Shown: piece by piece, positions 35,466 through 42,941 of the stretch
Layout: each line of letters begins with the position of its first letter
Position numbering within the stretch: the first letter of the stretch is position 1
Origin: Ornithinibacillus xuwenensis
Lineage (GTDB): Bacteria; Bacillota; Bacilli; Bacillales; Amphibacillaceae
Assembly: GCF_039614845.1 (NCBI RefSeq)
Contig: NZ_JBDIML010000004.1
Location: forward strand, 210,467 to 274,466
Direction: 5' to 3'
DNA: 64,000 nucleotides
Notes under the pieces: generated by a model
Databases searched by the model: none
Told to the model about the DNA's origin: nothing
What the model saw: only the letters and a program-made list of their open reading frames with translations
Position numbers and translations under genes: made by a program

Positions 35466-35849
35466 TTAACCTCCTCTATAGGATTTGTATATGTCGTTGC
35501 AAAGCTTCATAAATGATTCTTCATCCACTTCGCGACAAACAGATTCCGCTATAAGTGGCTTTAATTTTTTTTCAAGCTGTGTCATATAAGTTACATCAGC
35601 CTTCGGAACACCATCAGGATTTACGACAACCCCTTTTTGCCGATGAATGAGGATGAAGCCTTCATGCTTTAATTGCTGATAAGCTTTATTTACTGTATGA
35701 AGATTAATTCCAATATCGGATGCAAGAGACCTTACAGAAGGCAATCCTTCTCCAGGTAGTAAATCCTTTCTTGCTATTCCCTCAATTATTTGTTCAATTA
35801 ATTGTTGGTAGATTGGTTCTTGTGATTCGAAGTCTAGATTTATAAGCAC
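35466..35849 (-). CDS. GntR-family regulator, YtrA type
   Basis: 127 aa. LDFESQEPIYQQLIEQIIEGI, GEGLPSVRSLASDIGINLHTVNKAYQQL is a clear GntR winged helix, with a C-terminal helical tail. Start chosen at the GTG giving MLINLDFES, as in relatives, 12 nt after AAGGAG; the GTG three codons earlier is the alternative. It heads the operon with the DUF1648, PLDc_N, ATPase and permease genes. A long palindrome upstream suggests autoregulation. Confidence 0.9.
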   Translation of the reverse strand: MLINLDFESQEPIYQQLIEQIIEGIARKDLLPGEGLPSVRSLASDIGINLHTVNKAYQQLKHEGFILIHRQKGVVVNPDGVPKADVTYMTQLEKKLKPLIAESVCREVDEESFMKLCNDIYKSYRGG

Positions 35850-35870
35850 ATTAACCACACACTCCTTGCT

Positions 35871-35915
35871 TTTTGTTCTAACTGTTATATTTATAGTATA
35901 ACAGTTAGAACAAAA
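35871..35915. promoter_or_regulatory. Palindromic operator of the second GntR regulator
   Basis: 45-bp inverted repeat: TTTTGTTCTAACTGTTATA and its complement around a 7-nt centre. It lies 22 nt upstream of the GntR start and includes promoter-like TATACTATAA on the minus strand. Confidence 0.88.
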
Positions 35916-35924
35916 ATGCAATAT

Positions 35925-35964
35925 GTTAAGAAAAACTTAAGAAATTCTCTAAGTGAATCTTAAA
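35925..35964 (+). promoter_or_regulatory. Helically phased direct repeats, candidate response-regulator box
   Basis: The core TAAG (last copy TAAA) recurs at 35927, 35938, 35950 and 35961, spaced 11, 12 and 11 bp, in the context TTAAGAAA. OmpR/PhoB-family regulators bind such repeats. A TATGAT -10 at 35975 without a good -35 follows, as in activated promoters. The OmpR-type regulator at 37062 is the obvious candidate. Confidence 0.55.
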
Positions 35965-36013
35965 AAATCCACTTTATGATAACTATCAAGGACGAGCTTT
36001 TAGGGGGATATTA

Positions 36014-37075
36014 GTGGAAAGTTTTCGCAAAAGAGAGCGGGATCCCTATTTGGATAACGCCAGATTTATATTAGTAGTATTCGTTGTGTTTGGACATTTA
36101 ATCAGTCCATACAAAGGTAGTATTGAGGCAATATATTGGATTAATAATGTGATGGCATCATTTCGGATGCCTGCTTTAATTCTCATTACTGGATACTTTG
36201 CAAAAAGCTTTAATAAAGATGGGTATATCGAAAAAATTACTATTAAGCTATTCATTCCTTATCTTATTTTTCAATTTATCTATGCCATCTATCATTATGT
36301 TGTATTAGGTAATGAGGCATTCTCACTAAATTGGTTCAAACCATATATGGGGATGTGGTTTTTACTAAGTCTATATTGCTGGAATCTACTACTATTTATT
36401 TTTAGCAGGCTAAAGCATCCGATTGTGATAGCTGTTGTCCTTTCGTTATTAATTGGTAGCTTCGTAGAGATTGGACCTACCTTTAGCCTGATGAGAACCG
36501 TTGTGTTTTTTCCATTCTTTCTGATTGGCTTCTATTTGAATAAGGAGCAGCTACGCTATTTGAAGAAACCAATCTTTAAATGGATTTCTGTTATGGCAAT
36601 CATGCTTTCTATTCTATGGATGCACCAGTTCTCACTACTGGAGGCAAGAGAGATGCTATTGGGAAAATTCTCTTATGATACTATTGGGCTATCTACATTT
36701 ACAGGTATAATAAGAAGAAGTGTATTTTATATGGTGATGGCACTAGGTATTCTAGCATTTCTACCTTGGGTGCCGAAGAAGCGGATGAAGTTTACTAGAT
36801 TAGGGCAGAGAACTGCCTATGTCTACCTATTACATTTTTTAATCATTAAACTGCTTGCAAATATAGAAGTTCCGCTATCTGTGCAGGCTGGGTGGCTTAT
36901 CGCCTCACCATTCCTTGCAATCGGTATAGCGGTGCTATTATCATCAGGACCGATTGTCTATGTTACAAAGCCAATTGTGGAAGGCGCTTTTGTCTACAAG
37001 TTAAAGGAAATGTTGAACTTATTTGCAACGAGATTTATGAGAAACAGGAGCTGGTTAAGAAGTGGAAAAATATAA
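36014..37075 (+). CDS. Acyltransferase family 3 membrane protein
   Basis: 353 aa, about ten hydrophobic helices. RDPYLDNARFILVVFVVFGHL carries the conserved Arg/His of the acyltransferase-3 (OafA/VanT N-domain) fold; ASFRMPALILITGYF is the second family block. These proteins O-acetylate or otherwise acylate surface polymers. It begins with GTG after AGGGGG. Its end overlaps the response-regulator gene, so it is co-expressed with a two-component system, which suggests envelope modification under signal control. Confidence 0.88.
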   Translation: MESFRKRERDPYLDNARFILVVFVVFGHLISPYKGSIEAIYWINNVMASFRMPALILITGYFAKSFNKDGYIEKITIKLFIPYLIFQFIYAIYHYVVLGNEAFSLNWFKPYMGMWFLLSLYCWNLLLFIFSRLKHPIVIAVVLSLLIGSFVEIGPTFSLMRTVVFFPFFLIGFYLNKEQLRYLKKPIFKWISVMAIMLSILWMHQFSLLEAREMLLGKFSYDTIGLSTFTGIIRRSVFYMVMALGILAFLPWVPKKRMKFTRLGQRTAYVYLLHFLIIKLLANIEVPLSVQAGWLIASPFLAIGIAVLLSSGPIVYVTKPIVEGAFVYKLKEMLNLFATRFMRNRSWLRSGKI

Positions 37076-37754
37076 TATTTTAGTCGTCGATGATGATAAC
37101 GAGATTTGTGATGCCATTGAAATCTATTTAAAAAATGAAGGCTACCATGTTGAAAAAGCAGGGGATGGTTTAGAGGCACTAGAAAAATTAGAAGCAAACC
37201 GTATTCATCTAATTATTTTAGATGTCATGATGCCCAAGCTTGATGGCATTGCAGCGGCCTATCGAATACGTGAATCTCGTAATATCCCAATCATTATGCT
37301 AAGTGCAAAAAGTGAAGACACCGACAAAATACTCGGTCTGCAAATAGGTGCGGATGATTATATGACAAAGCCCTTTAACCCATTAGAATTGACGGCTAGA
37401 GTGAAGTCGCAGCTGCGCCGTTATGTGACTTTGGGGAAGTTCGAAGCGGATGATGAACGGATTGAATTAAAGGATCTCATGTTAGATCAACGATCAAAGC
37501 AGCTATTCCTAAGTGAAGAGCTAGTGAAGCTAACACCAAAGGAATATAGGATTGTAGAATTATTGATGAAGAATAGTGGTAGAGTATTCTCTATAACTGA
37601 GATTTATGAGCGTGTATGGGAAGAGCAGAGCTTTCATGCAGAAAATACAGTAGCAGTACATATTCGAAAGATTAGAGAAAAGATTGAGGTTGATCCGAAA
37701 GAACCTCAATATTTAAAGGTGGTTTGGGGAATTGGGTACAAGATGGAGAAGTAG
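37062..37754 (+). CDS. OmpR/VanR-type response regulator
   Basis: 230 aa. Receiver domain with acidic pocket VVDDDNE, phospho-acceptor Asp in LIILDVMMPKLDG and Lys in MTKPFNP. The C-terminal winged helix has LTPKEYRIVELLM and TVAVHIRKIREKI. GTG start; the first 14 nt overlap the acyltransferase gene. The kinase gene starts before this one ends, so all three are translationally coupled. Confidence 0.95.
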   Translation: MEKYNILVVDDDNEICDAIEIYLKNEGYHVEKAGDGLEALEKLEANRIHLIILDVMMPKLDGIAAAYRIRESRNIPIIMLSAKSEDTDKILGLQIGADDYMTKPFNPLELTARVKSQLRRYVTLGKFEADDERIELKDLMLDQRSKQLFLSEELVKLTPKEYRIVELLMKNSGRVFSITEIYERVWEEQSFHAENTVAVHIRKIREKIEVDPKEPQYLKVVWGIGYKMEK

Positions 37755-39819
37755 GCTTATATTTGGATTAGCTTCATTGCTCATAGCATTTGGCTTAGCT
37801 GGGATTAGCAATCTGGTGAAAAATCATGCTAAATATGATGAGGTTGATTTCTTTCATACCGAACAATATGAGGAAAGTCTACATGAATTTCAATATTTAT
37901 TAACTAGGTTTGACCTAATAGGATATACGCAATCAGAAGCGATTAATTCAATAGAAATAACAGAAGACGATGTCGAACAATTTAAGCTGGAATATCGTGT
38001 CACAGAGGAAGCTAATTCAGATATACATCAATTAATCCGAAGCACAAAAGAAAGAGAAATAATGGATTACTTCAATGCATTTGAAAGTGAGCCGACTAAG
38101 CAATCATATTCTAATTATCAGGAGATTTATTATTACTATTTAACGGATACAGAAACAGGTGGATTCTACACGAATTTACATGTAGAAGATGTGGAGCAAT
38201 TTAATCAGACAATAAGGGAATCAAATTTCCCTGTTCTTCATAGGGAATCAATCGCATTCAACACGAGTCAGTTTTTTCCAGAAGCACTTCATCATGTGGC
38301 TAGTGAATATGAAGGTAGCTTCGTTTTAATAGATAATGAGGCTAATCCGATAATTGATGCCTACTATACCTATAAGAAGAACAAAACACTATTAAACTAT
38401 TATGGTATAAGTGGTGTCGTTGCTTTGATAATCGGTTTATTCATTATCCTAAAGCAATTGAAAAGGATGTTTGTCATTCGAGAAAATATGCCAAAGCTAA
38501 AGCAATTTTACCAAACGCTACCAGTTGATATTAGTATCCTAGTTCTAGTTCTATTTTTACTCTTGGGATTTGTATGGATAGGGGACTCGGCAAGACTATT
38601 CAATTATCAAGTAGGCTATCGTTCTATGAACGATGGGTATAGCGATCCAAGTTGGTCTGGATATATCGTGAGGTTAATTGGGATTACGATGGTTGTCGGT
38701 GCTTCCATTGTTCAAATTCGATTATTATATTTACGGTTAAAACCAAAATACACAAGGGTTAAAGAAATCAAAAATAGTGTTGCCATACAATTCTTAAAGG
38801 CTTGTCAGGCATTGTTTATTAAAAAAGGTAAAAAGCCGAAGCTAGTTATATGGCTATCCGTAGTATTGTTATTCTTTCCACTAGCCTTTCTATCTTTTTG
38901 GAAGTACAACGTGGAAATGGAGCATAGGATCATCATATTGTTACTTACACTTCCAACTTTCATGATACTGATTATACGAGCAGCTTATTTTCAACAGATT
39001 TCTCGTACAATCTCTGAAATAGCTGCAGGAGAGTCTAGTGCCGATTTACCAGTACTAGGAAAATCAAATCTAACAGCATTAGCGCAGGAAGTGAACGATG
39101 TGAAAGAAGGAGTAAAACGCTCGCTGGAGCAACAAGCAAGGAGTGAGCGGTTGAAAACAGAGTTAATTACCAATGTTAGCCATGATTTACGCACACCATT
39201 AACATCTATTATTAGCTATACGGAATTATTAAAGAACCCTCGACTAACAGAGGAGCAACGAGAACACTATATCGAGGTCATTGATCGGAAGTCCAAGCGT
39301 CTAAATTTATTAATTGAAGATTTATTTGAGGCTTCCAAAATGGCTAGTGGAAATATAGAGCTCGAAAAAGCAAATGTTGATATTATTCAGCTACTGCAAC
39401 AGGCTTTAGGTGAGTACGAGGAAAAAATCGAAGCCTCCGAACTGGATTTCCGAGTGAAGCTACCTACTAACTCCGTTTTTACCTACGCAGATGGACAAAA
39501 GCTTTGGCGAGTATTTGATAATCTGATTGAAAATATCATCAAGTATGCATTGGAAAATACACGTGTCTATATAGCGGTTCAAACAGTTGAAGAACAAATA
39601 GCGATTGAGTTTAAGAACATCACACGAGAAGAGTTAGGTGAAAATACAGAAGAATTATTAGAACGCTTTAAACGTGGTGATACAGCTAGGAATACAGAAG
39701 GGTCCGGTCTAGGATTGGCAATTGCCAAATCTATTATTGATTTACATGATGGAACGTTTGATATGGAAGTAGATGGTGATTTATTTAAAATAACCATCCT
39801 ATTAAAGCGGACAGAATAA
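37732..39819 (+). CDS. Large multi-helix sensor histidine kinase
   Basis: 695 aa. N-terminal helix (residues ~9-25), an outside domain to ~225, then a cluster of five helices between ~225 and ~420, a HAMP-like linker, HisKA with NVSHDLRTPLTSIISYTELL, and HATPase with DNLIENIIKYA and GSGLGLAIAKSI. VanS/WalK-like catalytic core. Start TTG at 37732, 9 nt after AAAGGTGG and 23 nt inside the regulator gene; no better start was seen. The helix-rich sensor part is larger than in typical VanS and may sense a membrane-embedded ligand. Confidence 0.92.
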   Translation: MGTRWRSRLIFGLASLLIAFGLAGISNLVKNHAKYDEVDFFHTEQYEESLHEFQYLLTRFDLIGYTQSEAINSIEITEDDVEQFKLEYRVTEEANSDIHQLIRSTKEREIMDYFNAFESEPTKQSYSNYQEIYYYYLTDTETGGFYTNLHVEDVEQFNQTIRESNFPVLHRESIAFNTSQFFPEALHHVASEYEGSFVLIDNEANPIIDAYYTYKKNKTLLNYYGISGVVALIIGLFIILKQLKRMFVIRENMPKLKQFYQTLPVDISILVLVLFLLLGFVWIGDSARLFNYQVGYRSMNDGYSDPSWSGYIVRLIGITMVVGASIVQIRLLYLRLKPKYTRVKEIKNSVAIQFLKACQALFIKKGKKPKLVIWLSVVLLFFPLAFLSFWKYNVEMEHRIIILLLTLPTFMILIIRAAYFQQISRTISEIAAGESSADLPVLGKSNLTALAQEVNDVKEGVKRSLEQQARSERLKTELITNVSHDLRTPLTSIISYTELLKNPRLTEEQREHYIEVIDRKSKRLNLLIEDLFEASKMASGNIELEKANVDIIQLLQQALGEYEEKIEASELDFRVKLPTNSVFTYADGQKLWRVFDNLIENIIKYALENTRVYIAVQTVEEQIAIEFKNITREELGENTEELLERFKRGDTARNTEGSGLGLAIAKSIIDLHDGTFDMEVDGDLFKITILLKRTE

Positions 39820-39885
39820 TAAACGAAAAACAGTTGGAAGTACTGGTGAAAAATTACATGTTGTTCGTTACATCTGATAGATAAA

Positions 39886-40058
39886 TTATTCACAGGATTA
39901 TCCACAACAAAATTGGGATAAATAGTAGGACAATGAAAAATATGCACATTTTCCACAGGAGATTATTGCAGTTATGCACAACTTCCTGTTAATAACTATT
40001 GTTGCTACAAAGGTAATTGCAGAATTTATCCACATAATTCTTTTTTGTTTGTGGATAA
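39886..40058. promoter_or_regulatory. Cluster of DnaA boxes
   Basis: Perfect TTATCCACA at 39898-39906 and 40026-40034 on plus, and at 40058-40050 on minus. One-mismatch boxes: TTATTCACA 39886-39894, TTTTCCACA 39949-39957, TTATGCACA 39972-39980, and a weaker ATATGCACA at 39940. All lie in 173 bp of non-coding DNA. No dnaA, dnaN or rpmH is nearby, so this is more like the DnaA-binding clusters of B. subtilis than an origin. Confidence 0.8.
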
Positions 40059-40090
40059 AAAAAAGAAGACCGAAGCGCTTAGCTTCGGTC
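40057..40090 (-). terminator. Terminator of yfhE
   Basis: On the minus strand GACCGAAGC/GCTTCGGTC with a 5-nt loop, then TTCTTTTTTTT. The 5' arm contains the last codons of yfhE and its stop codon is in the loop. Confidence 0.9.
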
Positions 40091-40198
40091 CCCTTTTTGT
40101 CGTGATGCACGATCTGCACGTTTAAATTCCTTTTGATAAAGTACTTCCTGTGTCTTGGATAAGAATTTATCCCTAGATTCTTGTCTTGGTTTAGCCAT
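40079..40198 (-). CDS. yfhE: Small YfhE-family protein
   Basis: 39 aa: MAKPRQESRDKFLSKTQEVL followed by YQKEFKRADRASRQKGDRS. Very basic, no membrane segment. TQEVLYQKEFKRAD is the YfhE pattern. In B. subtilis yfhE lies next to yfhF-recX-yfhH, and the same genes follow here. GCGAGGGATGA precedes the ATG. The function is unknown; expression in B. subtilis is stress and sporulation linked as far as I recall. Confidence 0.85.
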   Translation of the reverse strand: MAKPRQESRDKFLSKTQEVLYQKEFKRADRASRQKGDRS

Positions 40199-40245
40199 GA
40201 TTCATCCCTCGCTTTTACTGCTTAGGATAACCAAAAGAGGAAGTT

Positions 40246-40800
40246 TTATACTACTTCGTGATCCGCATTTGCTTCCAGGCTAGTAAATTGCTGATAAGAA
40301 AGATAATGCTCTCTTGAAATAGCGAAGATATCATAGATTTCTTCCTGTTGATTTACTTTTTGGTAGACTTCTGGATAAATGGTGTTGCCAAGAGCAACAT
40401 ACGGAAGTTTAAGGACGGCTTTCGTGGAGCGGATGTTGGTTTTTCTAACTTTCATGAAGATTGTTTCAATCTCGTAGTCGTAGAATAATTCATCAAAAAA
40501 CTGCTCCTTTGCAAGTCGATTATACCCTTTCCCAAAGTAAGGCTGGCCAATCCACGTTGCCAAAAAACCGTGATTTTGCTCGATATCAAATAGATTAATG
40601 GTGCCAATCGGCTGCTGGTATTCATCTACTATCGTTCTGGAGATCAAATCCCCAATTTCTTCTGCTTCAATTGTTTTCTTTGTGATGAAGTAAAATTCAT
40701 CGCTAGTTGTTGCCTTATGTCTTACATATGGAAATACATCTGGGTGTGACATCAGTTCAAACAATACTGGCACCTCATGTAAATCACGCTTTTTTAGCAT
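40246..40800 (-). CDS. GNAT-family N-acetyltransferase
   Basis: 184 aa, RimJ/RimL-like GNAT. RTIVDEYQQPIGTINLFDI is the beta2-3 region and IGQPYFGKGYNRLAKEQFFDELF covers the acetyl-CoA loop (a variant of Q/RxxGxG/A). Similar proteins starting MLKKRDL occur widely in Bacillaceae; acceptor unknown. Its ribosome site AGGAGGG is the 3' arm of a terminator-like hairpin ending 6 nt before the ATG, downstream of a structured leader, so expression is very likely controlled at RNA level. Confidence 0.85.
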   Translation of the reverse strand: MLKKRDLHEVPVLFELMSHPDVFPYVRHKATTSDEFYFITKKTIEAEEIGDLISRTIVDEYQQPIGTINLFDIEQNHGFLATWIGQPYFGKGYNRLAKEQFFDELFYDYEIETIFMKVRKTNIRSTKAVLKLPYVALGNTIYPEVYQKVNQQEEIYDIFAISREHYLSYQQFTSLEANADHEVV

Positions 40801-40830
40801 AAAAAACCCTCCTTATTTGAGCAGGAGGGT
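40801..40830 (-). terminator. Terminator/SD-sequestering hairpin before the GNAT gene
   Basis: On the minus strand ACCCTCCT pairs with AGGAGGGT over a 9-nt loop and is followed by a T-run directly before ATG. The 3' arm is also the Shine-Dalgarno sequence, so this hairpin can stop transcription or hide the ribosome site. Confidence 0.85.
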
Positions 40831-40850
40831 ATCCAAATAAACAGGAATCC

Positions 40851-40961
40851 AGTTGGAAAGCCCACCCGCGAATTTTTAGTTAACGTTCAACAAAAATTCG
40901 GGGTGGGAATCGAACCCACTAGAACCAGTAAAACTGGTGGCGCACCATTTGCCTTCCCTAT
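40851..40961 (-). ncRNA. Structured leader RNA with a tRNA-like T-arm
   Basis: Read on the minus strand: GGAAGGC (40957-40951) pairs with GCTTTCC (40861-40855) as a 7-bp closing stem. Inside are hairpin CCAGTTTTACTGG (40937-40925), hairpin GTGGGTTCGATTCCCAC (40919-40903), which has the sequence of a tRNA T-arm, and hairpin CGAATTTTT/AAAAATTCG (40900-40869). CCCACCCC next to the last hairpin can also pair with CGGGTGGG, which would break the T-arm, so two folds exclude each other. No standard tRNA can be folded. I do not recognise the RNA family. Confidence 0.7.
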
Positions 40962-40989
40962 TATATTTTGAAATGTCGTTTTGTAACAA
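40960..40989 (-). promoter_or_regulatory. Promoter of the structured leader and GNAT gene
   Basis: On the minus strand TTGTTA (40989-40984), 18-nt spacer, TATAAT (40965-40960). Transcription should begin at the base of the leader's closing stem. Confidence 0.7.
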
Positions 40990-41056
40990 TACATATAATA
41001 CTATGATTTTCTGCAAAAGGGAACAACTTTTTTTACAAAAATATCGACAAAATTTG

Positions 41057-41959
41057 TTAATTTTTCTTAACATGACCAAAACATTGCTGTAGAGCCTTTT
41101 CAAGGTCAGGATAAACAAATTCATACCCATTATCTAGTGCCTTATTAGGAAGCACATACTGTCCTTTTAGGACAAGCTGACTCATTTCACCAGTTACTAA
41201 CCGGATAAGGGGGCCTGGTGTTGGGAACCAATACGGCCGCTTGAGGCTTTTAGCAAGAGTTTGATTAAACTCCTTATTACGAGCAGGATTTGGAGCAGTC
41301 ACATTTAATGGTCCACTTATTTGATCGTTGAATAGCGAAAATAAAATCATCTCCACAACATCCTCGAGATGAACCCAAGACATCCATTGCTCACCAGTTC
41401 CAACTTTACCACCGGCAAATAGCTTTGTCGGCAATGCCATGAGACCCAGTGCCCCACCATCCTTTCCTAATATGACACCGAAACGAGTGTAAACAGTCCG
41501 AATACCTAATTCCTCAGCTTGCTTTGCTGTCTTCTCCCATTCCACCACAACATGAGCTAAGAAATCATTGCCTGGTTTCTTGGTTTCCTCTGTAAAAATA
41601 GAATCATCAGATATGCCATAAAATCCAACTGCAGAGCCACTAACAAACACGTTAGGCTTTTGCTCCATTTGTTTCATCAAATCCACAATTCTTTGTGTTG
41701 TTTCAATTCTACTGGTCAAGATTTTTTCCTTTTTATTCTTTGTCCAATAGCCAAATAACGTCTCACCAGCCAGATTAATAACACCATCTATTTGGGACAA
41801 ATTTGCAATATCCCTGAAGGTGACATATGTAGTTAGGCTTGTATTACAATATTTTTCTGGTGAGCGTGTCAGGACATAGCAATGATGCCCAAGTGACGTT
41901 AATTTATTAACGAGTTCCATACCGACAAATCCAGTACCACCAGTCAATAGATAATTCAT
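41057..41959 (-). CDS. yfhF: TIGR01777-family NAD(P)-dependent epimerase YfhF
   Basis: 300 aa. Rossmann start MNYLLTGGTGFVGMELV, family blocks GVINLAGETLF, WVHLEDVV, NVTAPNPARNKEF and the C-terminal DUF1731 part with ALDNGYEFVYPDLEKAL. SDR-type sugar-nucleotide epimerase fold; also called SulA-like cell-division proteins, but the reaction is unproven. GAGGAGATA precedes the ATG. It is divergent from recX as in B. subtilis. Confidence 0.9.
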   Translation of the reverse strand: MNYLLTGGTGFVGMELVNKLTSLGHHCYVLTRSPEKYCNTSLTTYVTFRDIANLSQIDGVINLAGETLFGYWTKNKKEKILTSRIETTQRIVDLMKQMEQKPNVFVSGSAVGFYGISDDSIFTEETKKPGNDFLAHVVVEWEKTAKQAEELGIRTVYTRFGVILGKDGGALGLMALPTKLFAGGKVGTGEQWMSWVHLEDVVEMILFSLFNDQISGPLNVTAPNPARNKEFNQTLAKSLKRPYWFPTPGPLIRLVTGEMSQLVLKGQYVLPNKALDNGYEFVYPDLEKALQQCFGHVKKN

Positions 41960-42036
41960 TCATTATCTCCTCACTTCTCTAAATAATAATCGCTTATCCC
42001 AATATCATGTTATGATGAATTAAAGGGGTGAAGAAG

Positions 42037-42849
42037 TTGCCAGCAAAAATTAGTCGTATGACGACGCAGAAAAAAAGCAATCAACGTTATAATGTTTATC
42101 TAACAGAAGGAAATCAAGAAAGGTATGGCTTCAGTGTTGATGAAGCAGTCTTGGTGGAATTTGGGCTCCGAAAAGGACTTGAGCTGGACGACATCACGAT
42201 AGACAACCTTATTCGGAAGGATACCATACAAAAATCCTATCTTCTAGCAATAAATTATTTAAGCTATCGCATGCGAACGAAAAAAGAAATAGATGATTAT
42301 TTGAAGAAAAAAGAAGTAGAACCCGAGCACATCGATAGCATTATGGAACGCTTAACAAAAGAAGGACTATTAAATGATAAGCAGTTTGCCGAGGCATTTA
42401 CGATAACACGAATCAATACAACCTCCAAGGGCCCACTACTAGTAAAACGGGAATTAATAGAAAAAGGTGTTTCGGCCTTTATTGCCGAAGAAGTAATCAC
42501 TGCTTATACCTATGATACACAATTTGAAAAGGCAATGAAATGGGCTACGAAAAAACTTAGCTCATCGAAGAAGGATTCTTTTCAAAAACAGCTTCAGTCA
42601 TTGCGTTCAACACTCATGCAAAAAGGGTTTACACCTGATGTTATCACAGATGTTCTCATGTCGATACAAGACGAAAAGGATGACATAGCAGAATGGGATG
42701 CATTGGTTTACCAGGGAGAAAAGTTAGTTTATAAGCATGAGAAGAAAAAAACAGGCTATGAGCTAAAAATGAAGGTTAAAGAAGGATTGTATCGTAAAGG
42801 ATTTAAAATGGAGCACATCCATAAGTTTATCGATGGAATGGATGATTAA
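42037..42849 (+). CDS. recX: Regulatory protein RecX
   Basis: 270 aa with three tandem three-helix RecX repeats (NYLSYRMRTKKEIDDYLKKK, TRINTTSKGPLLVKRELIEK, and the C-terminal pair). RecX binds RecA filaments and modulates recombination. I chose the TTG at 42037, giving MPAKISRMTTQ: GGGG lies about 9 nt upstream, while the GTG at 42028 overlaps that ribosome site. Neighbouring yfhF and yfhH match the B. subtilis order. Confidence 0.93.
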   Translation: MPAKISRMTTQKKSNQRYNVYLTEGNQERYGFSVDEAVLVEFGLRKGLELDDITIDNLIRKDTIQKSYLLAINYLSYRMRTKKEIDDYLKKKEVEPEHIDSIMERLTKEGLLNDKQFAEAFTITRINTTSKGPLLVKRELIEKGVSAFIAEEVITAYTYDTQFEKAMKWATKKLSSSKKDSFQKQLQSLRSTLMQKGFTPDVITDVLMSIQDEKDDIAEWDALVYQGEKLVYKHEKKKTGYELKMKVKEGLYRKGFKMEHIHKFIDGMDD

Positions 42850-42887
42850 GGACTTGTCTAGATTGAAAAGACAAGTCCTTGTTTTAG
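42848..42887 (+). terminator. Terminator of recX
   Basis: AAGGACTTGTCT/AGACAAGTCCTT 12-bp stem followed by GTTTT. Confidence 0.9.
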
Positions 42888-42941
42888 TAAGAAATAGATT
42901 TGGCTTTGAATCCTATACAAGTTAGGACTCTATCTGAATCA

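Noticed and set aside
30389..39819. A complete lantibiotic or bacteriocin biosynthesis cluster
   Set aside because: Regulators, transporters and a two-component system are present, but no precursor peptide, modification enzyme or dedicated protease was seen.
39886..40058. Chromosomal or plasmid replication origin
   Set aside because: There is no dnaA, dnaN, rpmH or rep gene, no evident AT-rich unwinding element with ordered boxes, and the surroundings are core chromosomal genes.
40851..40961. A genuine tRNA gene
   Set aside because: Only the T-arm fits. About 41 nt lie between it and the 3' strand of the closing stem, the middle hairpins do not give D and anticodon arms, and a terminator with a gene start follows directly.
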